Below are positions 26,402-34,693 of a stretch of DNA of 64,000 nt, piece after piece. Both the position numbers and the translations under genes were made by a program. Numbering within the stretch: the first letter of the stretch is position 1; every line of letters starts with the position of its first letter. A model generated the notes under the pieces. The model was not told the origin of the DNA. It did no database searches and was given only the letters and a program-made list of their open reading frames with translations. This stretch comes from Rhizobium sp. TH2 (GTDB taxonomy: Bacteria; Pseudomonadota; Alphaproteobacteria; Rhizobiales; Rhizobiaceae), in the NCBI RefSeq assembly GCF_024707525.1, contig NZ_CP062231.1, positions 5,238,501 to 5,302,500 of the forward strand, in the 5' to 3' direction.

Positions 26402-26421
26402 ATATAAAGAAGTCTTTATAT
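26402..26421. promoter_or_regulatory. Palindromic operator upstream of ahcY (SahR-like candidate)
   Basis: ATATAAAGAAGTCTTTATAT has perfect 9-bp arms (ATATAAAGA / TCTTTATAT) around two bases, 122 bases upstream of the ahcY start. Methionine-cycle genes including ahcY are controlled in many proteobacteria by the ArsR-family regulator SahR through AT-rich palindromes of this kind. The regulator assignment is inference; the palindrome is clear. It overlaps the last codons of the DUF1275 gene. Confidence 0.55.
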
Positions 26422-27180
26422 GATGGCGTGGTGACTACGGATAATCACCGGCAGTACCATGGCGAGCAACAGCGCCGCAATCGGCACCGAAAACGCATAG
26501 CCGAAGAACCCGTAGCCGATGGCGCCGATCACGCCGCCGGCAAAGAACATGCCCACCATTTGCGACAGGATCACGAGCTTGGTGAGATTCGGCCGTACCC
26601 GGAGCTTGCGGGGATCGCCGCCCTGATTCCAATAGGCGCATTTCCCGAGTTCGATGCCGATATCGGTCACCATGCCGGTCACATGCGTCGTCCTCACGCG
26701 TGCACCCGATATCTTGGTGATCGTTGCATTTTGCAGGCCCATGACGAAGCAGAGCAGGGGCGCCGCAACCGCAATGAAAGCCGCCGGTTGCAGCAGCCCG
26801 GCCGCTGCAAAGCAGATGAGCAGTACCGCTTCCAGGAAGAGCGGGTAGACATATTGCCTGCTCCGCACGTTTCGCCGCCCCCAGTTGATGAGGATCGCGG
26901 ACGCCCCGGCGCCGGCCGTGAAGCAGGCGAGCGCGAGAAGCCCGATCGCGGCAAACCCGAATCCGCCAAGAGCCGCGTCGTCCGCCATGGCCGAGAGAAT
27001 GCCGGTCATGTGTGATGTGTATTTGCCGATCGCGATAAAGCCGCCGGCATTCACCGCGCCGGCAACGAAGGCGAGCAGCGTCCCGAGTGCCGCATCCGTG
27101 GCGCCGCTTCGCCTATGCGCCGCAAGATGAGCGAAGAGGCGCAGGAGATTGCCGGATCTGGTGTTTTGGTGGTTTGCCAT
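26416..27180 (-). CDS. YoaK/DUF1275 family membrane protein
   Basis: A 254-residue integral membrane protein of the DUF1275 (YoaK) family with about six hydrophobic helices. Diagnostic parts are LLAFVAGAVNAGGFIAIGKYTSHMTG near the N-terminus, GLQNATITKISGARVRTTHVTGMVTDIG in the middle and the closing GYGFFGYAFSVPIAALLLA. Transport function is suspected for the family but substrate is unknown. ATG 27180 is chosen over a TTG at 27210. Its stop codon overlaps the ahcY operator, so transcription through this gene may interfere with ahcY control. Confidence 0.9.
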   Translation of the reverse strand: MANHQNTRSGNLLRLFAHLAAHRRSGATDAALGTLLAFVAGAVNAGGFIAIGKYTSHMTGILSAMADDAALGGFGFAAIGLLALACFTAGAGASAILINWGRRNVRSRQYVYPLFLEAVLLICFAAAGLLQPAAFIAVAAPLLCFVMGLQNATITKISGARVRTTHVTGMVTDIGIELGKCAYWNQGGDPRKLRVRPNLTKLVILSQMVGMFFAGGVIGAIGYGFFGYAFSVPIAALLLAMVLPVIIRSHHAII

Positions 27181-27247
27181 GATGGCCACGCGAAAGGTTG
27201 AAATGTCCAACCCTAACGCCGTTCGCCTGCGCGGGCATTGCGCGGGA

Positions 27248-28183
27248 TCAATTGCTCGATGCCACCGAGGGGCTCGCCTGCGACCTCGCCACGATGATTA
27301 TCCCCGCCAGCGATACGACCAGTCCGGCGGCCATGACCCAGGACAGCGGCTCGTCGAACATGATCCAGGCCCAGATCATCGTCACCGGCGGGCTGAGATA
27401 GAGGATCGCGGTTACGCGCGCGGCGGAGGACTTGCGCAACGCGAGATAATAGAGGCTCCACGCGCCGAAGGTCGCGACGAAGACAAGCCACAGGATACCG
27501 CCGATGAAGCCCGTATCGAGCGCTGGCAGCACTCCGCCCTCGTGCCAGGCCAAGACCGCGAAGATCGCCGAGGCCGAGAGGCACTGAATGCAGAGGCTCT
27601 GGTGCACGGGCATGGCGCCGGCCGGGCTGCGCTTTTGCAGCAGCGTCGCCATCGCAAGCGACAAGGTTCCGAGCACCGGCAGGCCATAGGCCCAGAGCGG
27701 CACGTCGCCTATGCTCAAGGCCGAACCGGACGCGATCAGGACGCCGGCAAAACCGACGAAGGAACCGAGCCACTGGCGGCCGGTCAGCGCCTGGCCGAGA
27801 ACAGGCCATGAAAGCAGCGCGACGGCCAGCGGCAGCATGTCGGTAATAAGCGCCACCAGTCCCGTCGGTACGCCGCGACCAATAGCCATCGCGAATCCCG
27901 CCAGGTAACCGGCCATCGCCAATGCACCGAACAGGATCTGCGGCAGCACATTCTTCCAGCGCAGTTTCGGCCCCATCGTCAGGGCAAAGGGCGATAACAG
28001 CAGTCCTGAAACCAGGCTGCGCCAGAGCAGGATGAGGAAGATCGGCGCGTGATCTGTGGCGAAGCGTACCCCGACGAAGCCGGCACTCCAGGTTATCACA
28101 AGAGCCGCTTCGACAATGATCACAAGGGCGAGCGCGAGCAGGCCATTCCTTGCAGGAGACGGGACGTCGGCAATGTCACTCAT
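27248..28183 (-). CDS. EamA/DMT-family transporter
   Basis: A 311-residue drug/metabolite transporter superfamily protein with ten hydrophobic segments in two EamA repeats. The first repeat begins ALVITWSAGFVGVRFATDHAP with LLWRSLVSGLLL; the second ends YLSPPVTMIWAWIMFDEPLSW and VVSLAGIIIVA. Family members export amino acids, metabolites or drugs. The gene starts 47 bases after the stop of a TetR-type repressor on the same strand, so it is the likely target of that repressor. Substrate unknown. Confidence 0.92.
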   Translation of the reverse strand: MSDIADVPSPARNGLLALALVIIVEAALVITWSAGFVGVRFATDHAPIFLILLWRSLVSGLLLSPFALTMGPKLRWKNVLPQILFGALAMAGYLAGFAMAIGRGVPTGLVALITDMLPLAVALLSWPVLGQALTGRQWLGSFVGFAGVLIASGSALSIGDVPLWAYGLPVLGTLSLAMATLLQKRSPAGAMPVHQSLCIQCLSASAIFAVLAWHEGGVLPALDTGFIGGILWLVFVATFGAWSLYYLALRKSSAARVTAILYLSPPVTMIWAWIMFDEPLSWVMAAGLVVSLAGIIIVARSQASPSVASSN

Positions 28184-28230
28184 GGATGGAGCGTCCTGGA
28201 TATTATGATGCCGGATGAGGCTTCAGGGGA

Positions 28231-28839
28231 TCAATGCTCGTCCCGCTGCGCAGGCGAATTCGACGCCGCAAATTGCTCCAACAGCGACACTGCCATCTTG
28301 CGCGCGCTCTTCAGCCGCCCGTCATGTCCGTCGAGACCAGCGCGCGCCATCGCACCTTCGAGCAGGAAGGACAGATGTTCCGCGACGTCGTCGGCGGTCG
28401 TGGAATCGGGCGCGATGTCACCCAGATACTCCCGAAACAGCCGCTCGACTTCGTCCTTCTGGAAAGCGACCGTTGCCCGGCCCGGGTCGCCGACCGGCAG
28501 TTCGGCCGCCGCGTTCAGCAAGCCGCAGCCGCGAAACCCCCATCCATAGGCAAGATGGGCATGATCGACATAGGAGTCGAAGACGGCGAGAACCCGCTCT
28601 GCCGGTGTCTTTGCCCGCTCTAGCCGCGCTGCCAGCACCGCCTGCCATTCCGCCACGCGGTTTTCCAGATAGAACTTCACTAGGTCCGCTTTGGAGGAAA
28701 AGTTATTGTACAGGCTCATCCGAGCGACGCCGGCGCGCGCAGTGATCGTGTCGATACCCGTAGCGGCGACACCATCCGTATAAAACAGTTCAGCCGCTGC
28801 CTTCAGCAGGCGTTCCTTCGCAGGCACTCGATCGATCAC
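28231..28839 (-). CDS. TetR/AcrR-family transcriptional regulator
   Basis: A 202-residue TetR-type repressor. The N-terminal HTH is RLLKAAAELFYTDGVAATGIDTITARAGVARMSLYNNFSSKADLV; the rest is a helical ligand-binding domain with GFRGCGLLNAAAELP as in YxaF/LmrA-like members. A GTG at 28839 is selected as start because GGAGAG lies 4 bases before it; the alternative TTG at 28851 overlaps this site. A 22-bp palindrome at 28856-28877 lies immediately upstream and probably mediates autorepression and control of the downstream DMT transporter. Confidence 0.9.
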   Translation of the reverse strand: MIDRVPAKERLLKAAAELFYTDGVAATGIDTITARAGVARMSLYNNFSSKADLVKFYLENRVAEWQAVLAARLERAKTPAERVLAVFDSYVDHAHLAYGWGFRGCGLLNAAAELPVGDPGRATVAFQKDEVERLFREYLGDIAPDSTTADDVAEHLSFLLEGAMARAGLDGHDGRLKSARKMAVSLLEQFAASNSPAQRDEH

Positions 28840-28855
28840 GGTTCTCTCCAAAGTG

Positions 28856-28877
28856 TTAGATAGACCGATCTACCTAA
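28856..28877. promoter_or_regulatory. Probable TetR operator
   Basis: TTAGATAGACCGATCTACCTAA matches its reverse complement at 18 of 22 positions and lies 17 bases upstream of the tetR start, the usual location and length for TetR-family operators. It contains the TAGACCGATCTA core found in operators of this family. Confidence 0.65.
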
Positions 28878-28975
28878 TTGTGAAACTTGTCAAGAGTGCT
28901 GATGGCAGTGAGCATGTCGATCTTTCACACTACCGGCAGAACCAGTCGATGAAGGCGGCGGGGAAGCACTAAGAC

Positions 28976-28995
28976 ACTTTCCGTATCAGGAAAGT
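28976..28995. promoter_or_regulatory. Inverted repeat upstream of the gst-arsR-SRPBCC operon
   Basis: ACTTTCC and GGAAAGT form perfect 7-bp arms around six bases, 62 bases upstream of the GST start. It is a candidate binding site for the ArsR regulator encoded in the same operon; binding is inferred. Confidence 0.4.
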
Positions 28996-29056
28996 ATCTT
29001 GCCACGACAATCGGGTTGCGCTAATGGTTTCCAAGAATGGAAACTATGAGGACGCC

Positions 29057-29740
29057 ATGTCGCTGACGCTTTACATCCATCCGCTCGCTTCGTTTTGCCA
29101 TAAGGTACTGATTGCGCTTTATGAAAATGAAACGGAGTTCGACACCGAGATCGTCGATTTCGCCGATCTGGGTTCCACGGCCGCCCTTCTCGACAAGTGG
29201 CCGGTCGGCAAGATTCCGGTCCTGCACGATAGCAAGGCCGGACAAACCGTACCCGAGACGAGCATCATCATCGAATACCTGCAGTCGAACTACCCGGGCG
29301 CAATCAGGTTGTTGCCGGCCGATCCAAAAGCGCGACTAGACGTCCGGCTGTGGGACCGGTTCTATGACCTCTATGTCAGCGTGCCGGTGCAGAAGATCGT
29401 GACGGACAGGATCAGACCCGCGCATGCCAACGATCCGCACGGTGTCGCTGAGGCAAGGTCGACGCTCGATCGGGCTTATGGCATGATCGACGCCCATCTC
29501 CGGTCCAGGCGGTGGGCAACGGGCGAGGATTTCACCATGGCGGATTGCGCCGCTTTGCCAGCCCTCTTCTTTGCGTCTATCGTGCATCCGTTCCCCGGTG
29601 ATCGGGAGCATCTCAAGGCCTATCTGCAACGGCTGCTCGATCGGCCATCGGTGCAGCGGGTCATCGCGGAAGCGCGGCCATATTTCTCGATGTTCCCCTA
29701 TCGGGACGCGATGCCTGAACACTATCTGGGAATCTCATGA
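29057..29740 (+). CDS. Glutathione S-transferase family protein
   Basis: A 227-residue two-domain GST. The thioredoxin-like N-terminal half has YIHPLASFCHKVLIALYE, the cis-proline VGKIPVL and the glutathione-binding PETSIIIEYL; the helical C-terminal half has the N-capping box ATGEDFTMADCAALPALF. ATG 29057 follows GAGGAC at ideal distance, whereas ATG 29024 has no ribosome site. Its stop overlaps the arsR start in ATGA, so the gene belongs to a three-gene operon whose other members are a regulator and an SRPBCC protein. Substrate unknown. Confidence 0.9.
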   Translation: MSLTLYIHPLASFCHKVLIALYENETEFDTEIVDFADLGSTAALLDKWPVGKIPVLHDSKAGQTVPETSIIIEYLQSNYPGAIRLLPADPKARLDVRLWDRFYDLYVSVPVQKIVTDRIRPAHANDPHGVAEARSTLDRAYGMIDAHLRSRRWATGEDFTMADCAALPALFFASIVHPFPGDREHLKAYLQRLLDRPSVQRVIAEARPYFSMFPYRDAMPEHYLGIS

Positions 29741-30081
29741 ACGGCACATCGCCATCCATTTCATTCGACCGAATGTTCCAGGCCTTGGCGGACCCGAACC
29801 GGCGAGGATTTGTCGAACATCTCGCGCGCAAGCCGGCATCCGTAAAGGAACTGGCTGCGTCCGCCGATGTCGGCTTGCCCGCGGTTCTCAAGCACCTGCG
29901 AATTCTGGAGGATGGCGGCCTTGTCATATCGGAGAAGGCAGGACGGGTCCGGACCTATCGTATGCAGAAGGATGCCTTCGCCGCGATCAACGCGTGGATC
30001 GACCAGAGGCAGGCGGCGATGAACCTCGCCTTCGATCGTCTCGTCTCGTTGATGGCCGAATTGCCTGAAGAGGAAGAATAA
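29737..30081 (+). CDS. ArsR-family transcriptional regulator
   Basis: A 114-residue winged-helix regulator: MFQALADPNRRGFVEHLARKPASVKELAASADVGLPAVLKHLRILEDGGLVISEKAGRVR covers the whole wHTH and wing. No metal-binding Cys is seen, so it is of the non-metal ArsR type commonly paired with SRPBCC genes. It overlaps gst by 4 bases and the SRPBCC gene by 1 base (TAATG). It probably represses its own operon through the 28976-28995 repeat. Confidence 0.92.
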   Translation: MNGTSPSISFDRMFQALADPNRRGFVEHLARKPASVKELAASADVGLPAVLKHLRILEDGGLVISEKAGRVRTYRMQKDAFAAINAWIDQRQAAMNLAFDRLVSLMAELPEEEE

Positions 30082-30569
30082 TGGGTGTGAACGTCAACCA
30101 TCGAACCTTTGTCATCGAGCGTGAACTGCCGGGCCGTCCAACCCATGCCTTTCGCTTCTGGTCGGTCCACGCGCTCAAGCGCCGCTGGACCTCCTGCCAT
30201 CCCGACTGGGAGGTGATCGACGACCGCATGGATTTCAGGGAAGACGGCAGCGAACGGATGATTTGGCGCATGCCCGATGGCACCGAGCAAAGCATGCTGG
30301 CGCATTATCTCGAAATCGCTGCCCCCGAACGGATCGTCTACGCCTATGCGATGCACACGGACGGCAAGTGCATCTCCTCGTCACTGGTGACCGTGGAACT
30401 GATTGGAGATGGGGCGAAAACGCGCATGACCTACACCGAGCAAGCCGTTTTCGGCGACGCCCGCGATGGCGACATACGTCAAAGCGGTACCGGCAGCGGC
30501 TTCGAGCGGCTTCGCGAGGTATTGATGGCGACACAGGAAGCGCCGGACGAATCATTGCTTCCGTCGTGA
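30081..30569 (+). CDS. SRPBCC (AHSA1-type) domain protein
   Basis: A 162-residue START/Bet v1-like protein of the AHSA1 group: FVIERELPGRPTHAFRFWSVHALKRRW, the DDRMDFREDGSERM strands, RIVYAYAMHTDGK, and a C-terminal helix GTGSGFERLREVLM. Such proteins bind hydrophobic ligands and frequently sit beside ArsR regulators. The start overlaps the arsR stop by one base. Together with the GST it suggests a small stress or xenobiotic-response unit; the ligand cannot be predicted. Confidence 0.85.
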   Translation: MGVNVNHRTFVIERELPGRPTHAFRFWSVHALKRRWTSCHPDWEVIDDRMDFREDGSERMIWRMPDGTEQSMLAHYLEIAAPERIVYAYAMHTDGKCISSSLVTVELIGDGAKTRMTYTEQAVFGDARDGDIRQSGTGSGFERLREVLMATQEAPDESLLPS

Positions 30570-30608
30570 CCGGCGGTCAGTGACACTCTGATCAGGGTTG
30601 ATGTGTGC

Positions 30609-30890
30609 CTACGCTTCTTCGCCGAACTTATCGGCAATCAGCGCCTCGATCGTGTTCAGCGCCTCGGCTGCCTGTGCGCCCGATGCCGTCACCATGATGG
30701 TCGAACCGGGCGCCGCCGCCAGCATCATCAAGCCCATGATCGAGGTGCCGCCCACCGTCATTCCGTCCTTGGAGACGTGGATTTCCGCGTCGAACAGTTC
30801 GACCGTCTGGACGAACTTCGCGGAGGCGCGGGCATGCAGGCCCCTTTTGTTGATGATCAGGATTTCCCGCTCGAGCCCGCTATCCGCCAT
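30609..30890 (-). CDS. ptsH: HPr-like phosphocarrier protein
   Basis: A 93-residue HPr of the alphaproteobacterial regulatory PTS. The phosphorylated His19 is in KRGLHARAS, and Ser50 in GGTSIMGLM is the site targeted by HPr kinase. It receives phosphate from EI-Ntr (not in the window) and donates it to EIIA proteins. It lies 8 bases downstream of the EIIA-Man gene and shares a strand with hprK, so the three genes form a signalling unit without any sugar permease. Confidence 0.96.
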   Translation of the reverse strand: MADSGLEREILIINKRGLHARASAKFVQTVELFDAEIHVSKDGMTVGGTSIMGLMMLAAAPGSTIMVTASGAQAAEALNTIEALIADKFGEEA

Positions 30891-30898
30891 GAAGGTCC

Positions 30899-31300
30899 TT
30901 ATTTTCCGGAGAGCACCCGGCTTGCGACATAGATATATTTGCGGCCGGCTTCGGAGGCTTCGACAAGCGCCTTCTGCATGTTGTTCTCGCCGCGCACGCC
31001 GGCGAGCTTGATCAGCATCGGCAGGTTCATGCCGGCGATCACTTCGGTATTGCCGCGCGACATGACCGAGATCGAGAGATTGGACGGCGTGCCGCCGAAC
31101 ATGTCGGTGAGAATGATCACGCCATTGCCGTCATCGGCGGCGGCGACGGCGTCCACGATGTCCTGGCGGCGGTTGTCCATGTCGTCATCGGGGCCGATGG
31201 AGATCGTGCCGATCGCCTTCTGCGGACCCACCACATGTTCAAGAGCGGAACGGAACTCATCCGCCAGATGTCCATGTGTGACAAGCACCAGTCCGATCAT
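30899..31300 (-). CDS. PTS system EIIA component, mannose/sorbose type
   Basis: A 133-residue EIIA-Man domain protein. His9 in VLVTHGHLADEF is the phosphorylation site, and VIILTDMFGGTPSNLS is the family core. No EIIB, EIIC or EIID genes accompany it, so it acts in regulation rather than sugar uptake, as in other rhizobia where it is often named ManX. The gene lies between ptsH and hprK on the same strand. Confidence 0.94.
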   Translation of the reverse strand: MIGLVLVTHGHLADEFRSALEHVVGPQKAIGTISIGPDDDMDNRRQDIVDAVAAADDGNGVIILTDMFGGTPSNLSISVMSRGNTEVIAGMNLPMLIKLAGVRGENNMQKALVEASEAGRKYIYVASRVLSGK

Positions 31301-31454
31301 GCTTTATAGAGCTCCGGTTTCGGTTTTTTATCGTTGTGGGCGGTGCTGATAGCGAGTTTGAACTGTCTCGTCCACTGTGTGGGCGGCCATCATGGCGATG
31401 AAACCCGGAAGTTCAAGTCAAAAATGCGCCCTTTGTAACGATTCGTTCACCACC

Positions 31455-31913
31455 TCAGCCCGGTATGTTGCCCGGAAAGCCCGGCAGCAGCGCCGCAAGC
31501 CAGGGAAAGGGATCGCGCACCCGCCGGTCCAGCATGATCAGCGGCAGATCGATCCCCTGGTCGGCTTTCCAGCGTTGATTCTCTGCGGGAATCCTGTTGT
31601 CGGCATGCACCTCGATCAGCCGGATCGCATAGTGGAGCCGCGCTTCCGCCACGAATTCGACCCTCCCGATGCCGCTGCCCCTCAACTCGATCATCCCCGC
31701 TATCGACGGTGGGCAGAAGCCGGTCACATCTCCGTTAACCGCCTCAAGGAAAACCTGATCGTCGCTCAGAAGCGCGGCAAAATGTCCCGCGATTCGGGCG
31801 CTGAACATGGTCTGCAGCGCCAGTGACGATTTTCCCGAACCGACCGGGCCGGTAAAGATCACGCCGGTCTCGCCCACGACGATAGCCGTGCCGTGTGCCA
31901 GAACGCGGGTCAT
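31455..31913 (-). CDS. hprK: HPr kinase/phosphorylase, short alphaproteobacterial form
   Basis: The 152-residue protein corresponds only to the C-terminal kinase domain of Gram-positive HprK. The P-loop is FTGPVGSGKSSLALQ (residues 20-34), with LLSDDQVFL and ELRGSGIGRV (phosphorylase/signature region) following. It phosphorylates HPr on the regulatory Ser. The short form is normal in rhizobia, where hprK lies next to chvI-chvG, as here. ATG 31913 is preferred over an extended start at 31958, which would run into the mosaic repeat. Confidence 0.94.
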   Translation of the reverse strand: MTRVLAHGTAIVVGETGVIFTGPVGSGKSSLALQTMFSARIAGHFAALLSDDQVFLEAVNGDVTGFCPPSIAGMIELRGSGIGRVEFVAEARLHYAIRLIEVHADNRIPAENQRWKADQGIDLPLIMLDRRVRDPFPWLAALLPGFPGNIPG

Positions 31914-31959
31914 AGCGAAGTAGCCTGGGTGGCTGAGTGTGGAATGGCGGCGGCGCAAC

Positions 31960-32096
31960 TGGCTCCCGCTTCTCCCCTTGGGGAGAAGATGCCCGAAGGG
32001 CAGATGAGGGGTTGCGCGAAGCGCCGGCGACTGGATGAGAACCCCTCATCCGGCGCTTTGCGCCAGCTTCTCCCCAAGGGGAGAAGCGGGAGCAAG
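31960..32096. repeat. Mosaic palindromic repeat, copy 3
   Basis: CTTCTCCCCTTGGGGAGAAG at 31969-31988 and its complement form at 32067-32086 flank an inner inverted segment with GATGAGGGGTT and AACCCCTCATC. It separates hprK from chvG, which are usually close neighbours. Confidence 0.88.
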
Positions 32097-32145
32097 CTCT
32101 TCGCCCACCACACACCTAACTGTGGTTGTCCTGCCAACACCCTCG

Positions 32146-33933
32146 TCACGATTGCCCCTTTTCCGGCAACACCAGTGTAAACCGCGCACCCTTGCGCTCG
32201 CCATCCGGCCCAAGCACGTTCACCGCATCGAGCGAACCGCCATGCGCTTCCGCGATCTGCCGGCTGATCGACAGGCCGAGGCCGGAATTCTGGCCGAAAT
32301 CCTCGATTCCCGGCCGGTCGGTATAGAAGCGCTCGAAAATCCGGTCGATATTCTCGGCCTCGATGCCCGGACCGTTGTCCTCGATCTCGACCACGCAATT
32401 GCCGCCGCTCTTATGGAGCTTCACCGCGATCTTGCCGCCATCCGCCGAGACGAAGGAGCGGGCATTCTCGATCAGGTTGCTGATGATCTGGCCGATGCGC
32501 GATTCGTGGCCCACCACCTTGAAGCCACCCTTGCCCACCGCCTTGCGATCCGCTTCGAAGGTGACGGTCACGGTCTTGCCGCGCGCGCGTATCTCGCTCG
32601 AAATCTCGCAGAGCCCGGCCAGCAGCTTTTCGAGATCGACCGGCCGCGAATCGGCGCGCGCCAGTTCCGCGTCGAGCCGCGAGGCATCGGAAATGTCGGA
32701 GATCAGCCGGTCGAGCCGTCGCACGTCGTGCTGGATCACGTCCATCAGCCGCTTCTTGGATTCCTCCGTTTTGGCGAGCGGCAGCGTCTCCACCGCACTT
32801 CTCAAAGAGGTCAGCGGGTTCTTCAGCTCGTGGCTGACATCCGCCGCAAAGCTCTCGATCGCGGCGATCCGGTCGTAGAGCGCATTGGTCATCTCGCGGA
32901 TCGCCGAGGACAGGTTGCCGATCTCGTCCTGGCGGAAGGAGAAATCCGGGATTTCCTCGCGGTTCTTCACGCCGCGCCGGACCCGGATCGCGGCCGCCGA
33001 GAGCCGCCGCAGCGGGTTGGCGATGGTGGACGACAGCAGCAGCGACAGGATCACCGTCACCATGGTCGCCACGCCGAACACCCGCATGATCGCCAGCCGC
33101 TCGGCATGCACGATCTGGTCGATGTCGCCGGCCTGGGTCGAAAGCAACAGCACGCCGACTACGGCGCGGAACCGCTGTACGGGTACGGCGACCGAAACGA
33201 TCAACTCGCCCTTCTCCGTCACCCGCACCACCGCGCCGCGCACACCGGTCAGCGCGTTCTTCACCTCGGGATAGATCAACCCGTCGCCGCCGGGGCTCTC
33301 CTTGTAGACCGGCAGGTTGGATGGCTGCAGCAGCCGGTTGAAGATGCCGGAAATCCTCTCCGACCACGAAATCGATTCGTTATCGACCGGCGGCAGGTCG
33401 AAGCGCAGCACCTGGCCGCGGGCATAGAGGAAGCGTGAATCGAGGATCAGGTTGGCGTCTGGATCGAAGATGCGCGCCCGCGTATGGGTCGGCGAGATCA
33501 GCCGCCTGAGCACCGGGGCCACCTTTTCCGGATCGATCGGGAATTCGAGGTCCTCGTCGTTCGGCACCGGCGTGATCGACTGGCCGGCCTGCAGTTCCAG
33601 CAGCTTCTCGGGGTCGATGGTGATCGAATTGGTATCGATGGAAGCCGAGGCGGAGACGGCGGACGCGATGATCTCGCCCTGGGTCAGCAGGCTCTCGACC
33701 TTGGCATCGATCAGCCCCTCGCGGAACTGGTTGAGATACATGATGCCGCCGACCAGCACGACGAGCGCGACGAGATTAAAGAACAGGATTTGCCGCGTCA
33801 GGCTGGAAAAGACCGCATGGCCGAGAATGCGCCGGATGAACAGGAACGGCCGCGACCAACGGCTCCGCCGCCGCGTTCGTACCCTCGGCGTCGTCCTTAC
33901 TTCTTTCACCAGCTCTGCATCTGCAACAGCCAT
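32146..33933 (-). CDS. chvG: Two-component sensor histidine kinase ChvG (ExoS)
   Basis: A 595-residue membrane sensor kinase. A first TM segment (about residues 48-67) and a second (about 283-303) bracket a periplasmic sensor domain; a HAMP-like region follows, then the H-box ADVSHELKNPLTSLRS with His368, N-box LIENARSF, and ATP-binding IEDNGPGI and GLGLSISRQIAEAHGG. In Agrobacterium and Sinorhizobium ChvG responds to acid and envelope cues, is held off by ExoR, and phosphorylates ChvI. ATG 33933 is preferred to an open extension at 33999, which would overlap chvI. Confidence 0.96.
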   Translation of the reverse strand: MAVADAELVKEVRTTPRVRTRRRSRWSRPFLFIRRILGHAVFSSLTRQILFFNLVALVVLVGGIMYLNQFREGLIDAKVESLLTQGEIIASAVSASASIDTNSITIDPEKLLELQAGQSITPVPNDEDLEFPIDPEKVAPVLRRLISPTHTRARIFDPDANLILDSRFLYARGQVLRFDLPPVDNESISWSERISGIFNRLLQPSNLPVYKESPGGDGLIYPEVKNALTGVRGAVVRVTEKGELIVSVAVPVQRFRAVVGVLLLSTQAGDIDQIVHAERLAIMRVFGVATMVTVILSLLLSSTIANPLRRLSAAAIRVRRGVKNREEIPDFSFRQDEIGNLSSAIREMTNALYDRIAAIESFAADVSHELKNPLTSLRSAVETLPLAKTEESKKRLMDVIQHDVRRLDRLISDISDASRLDAELARADSRPVDLEKLLAGLCEISSEIRARGKTVTVTFEADRKAVGKGGFKVVGHESRIGQIISNLIENARSFVSADGGKIAVKLHKSGGNCVVEIEDNGPGIEAENIDRIFERFYTDRPGIEDFGQNSGLGLSISRQIAEAHGGSLDAVNVLGPDGERKGARFTLVLPEKGQS

Positions 33934-33958
33934 TAATATCCCGCCGGGCGCTCCCGTG

Positions 33959-34693
33959 TCAGGCGCCGGGGCCTTCGCGGAACCGGTAGCCGACGCCATA
34001 GAGTGTTTCGATCATGTCGAAATCATTATCCGCCATTTTGAACTTCTTGCGAAGGCGCTTGATGTGGCTGTCGATCGTCCGGTCGTCAACATAAACCTGC
34101 TCGTCATAGGCCGCATCCATCAGCGCGTCGCGGCTCTTGACCACGCCGGGGCGCAGCGCCAGCGCATGAAGAATAAGAAACTCGGTCACCGTCAGCGTCA
34201 CCGGCAGTCCCTTCCAGGTGCAGGTATGCCGTTCCTGGTCCATGACCAGCTGGCCGCGTTCGAGCGATTTGGATTGCACCGTACCCGGCTTGGCCGCCAC
34301 GGCACCGGGCGTCGCGCCCGCCTCGCGGTTCGCGGCACCCCGGCGCAGCACTGCCTTCACCCGCTCCACCAGCAGGCGCTGGGAGAATGGCTTGGTGATG
34401 AAATCGTCGGCGCCCATCTTGAGCCCGAACAACTGGTCGATCTCCTCGTCCTTGGAGGTCAGGAAGATCACCGGCAGGTCTGATTTCTGGCGCAGGCGCC
34501 GCAACAGCTCCATGCCGTCCATGCGCGGCATCTTGATGTCGAAGATCGCGAGCTGCGGCGGCCGCTGCAGCAGACCGTCGAGCGCAGATGCACCGTCCGT
34601 ATAGGTCTCCACCTTGTAACCCTCCGCTTCGAGCGCGATGGATACTGAAGTGAGAATATTACGGTCGTCGTCCACGAGGGCGATTGTCAGCAT
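33959..34693 (-). CDS. chvI: Two-component response regulator ChvI
   Basis: A 244-residue OmpR-family regulator. The receiver has the acidic pocket VDDDRN, phospho-acceptor Asp52 in [10 protein letters not shown] and Lys in FITKPFS; the C-terminal winged helix includes [32 protein letters not shown] and GVGYRF. It controls acid, virulence/symbiosis, exopolysaccharide and motility genes. ATG 34693 has GGAGAA upstream. chvG follows 25 bases downstream, and pckA, whose loss or regulation is linked to chv genes in Agrobacterium, is transcribed divergently. Confidence 0.97.
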   Translation of the reverse strand: MLTIALVDDDRNILTSVSIALEAEGYKVETYTDGASALDGLLQRPPQLAIFDIKMPRMDGMELLRRLRQKSDLPVIFLTSKDEEIDQLFGLKMGADDFITKPFSQRLLVERVKAVLRRGAANREAGATPGAVAAKPGTVQSKSLERGQLVMDQERHTCTWKGLPVTLTVTEFLILHALALRPGVVKSRDALMDAAYDEQVYVDDRTIDSHIKRLRKKFKMADNDFDMIETLYGVGYRFREGPGA

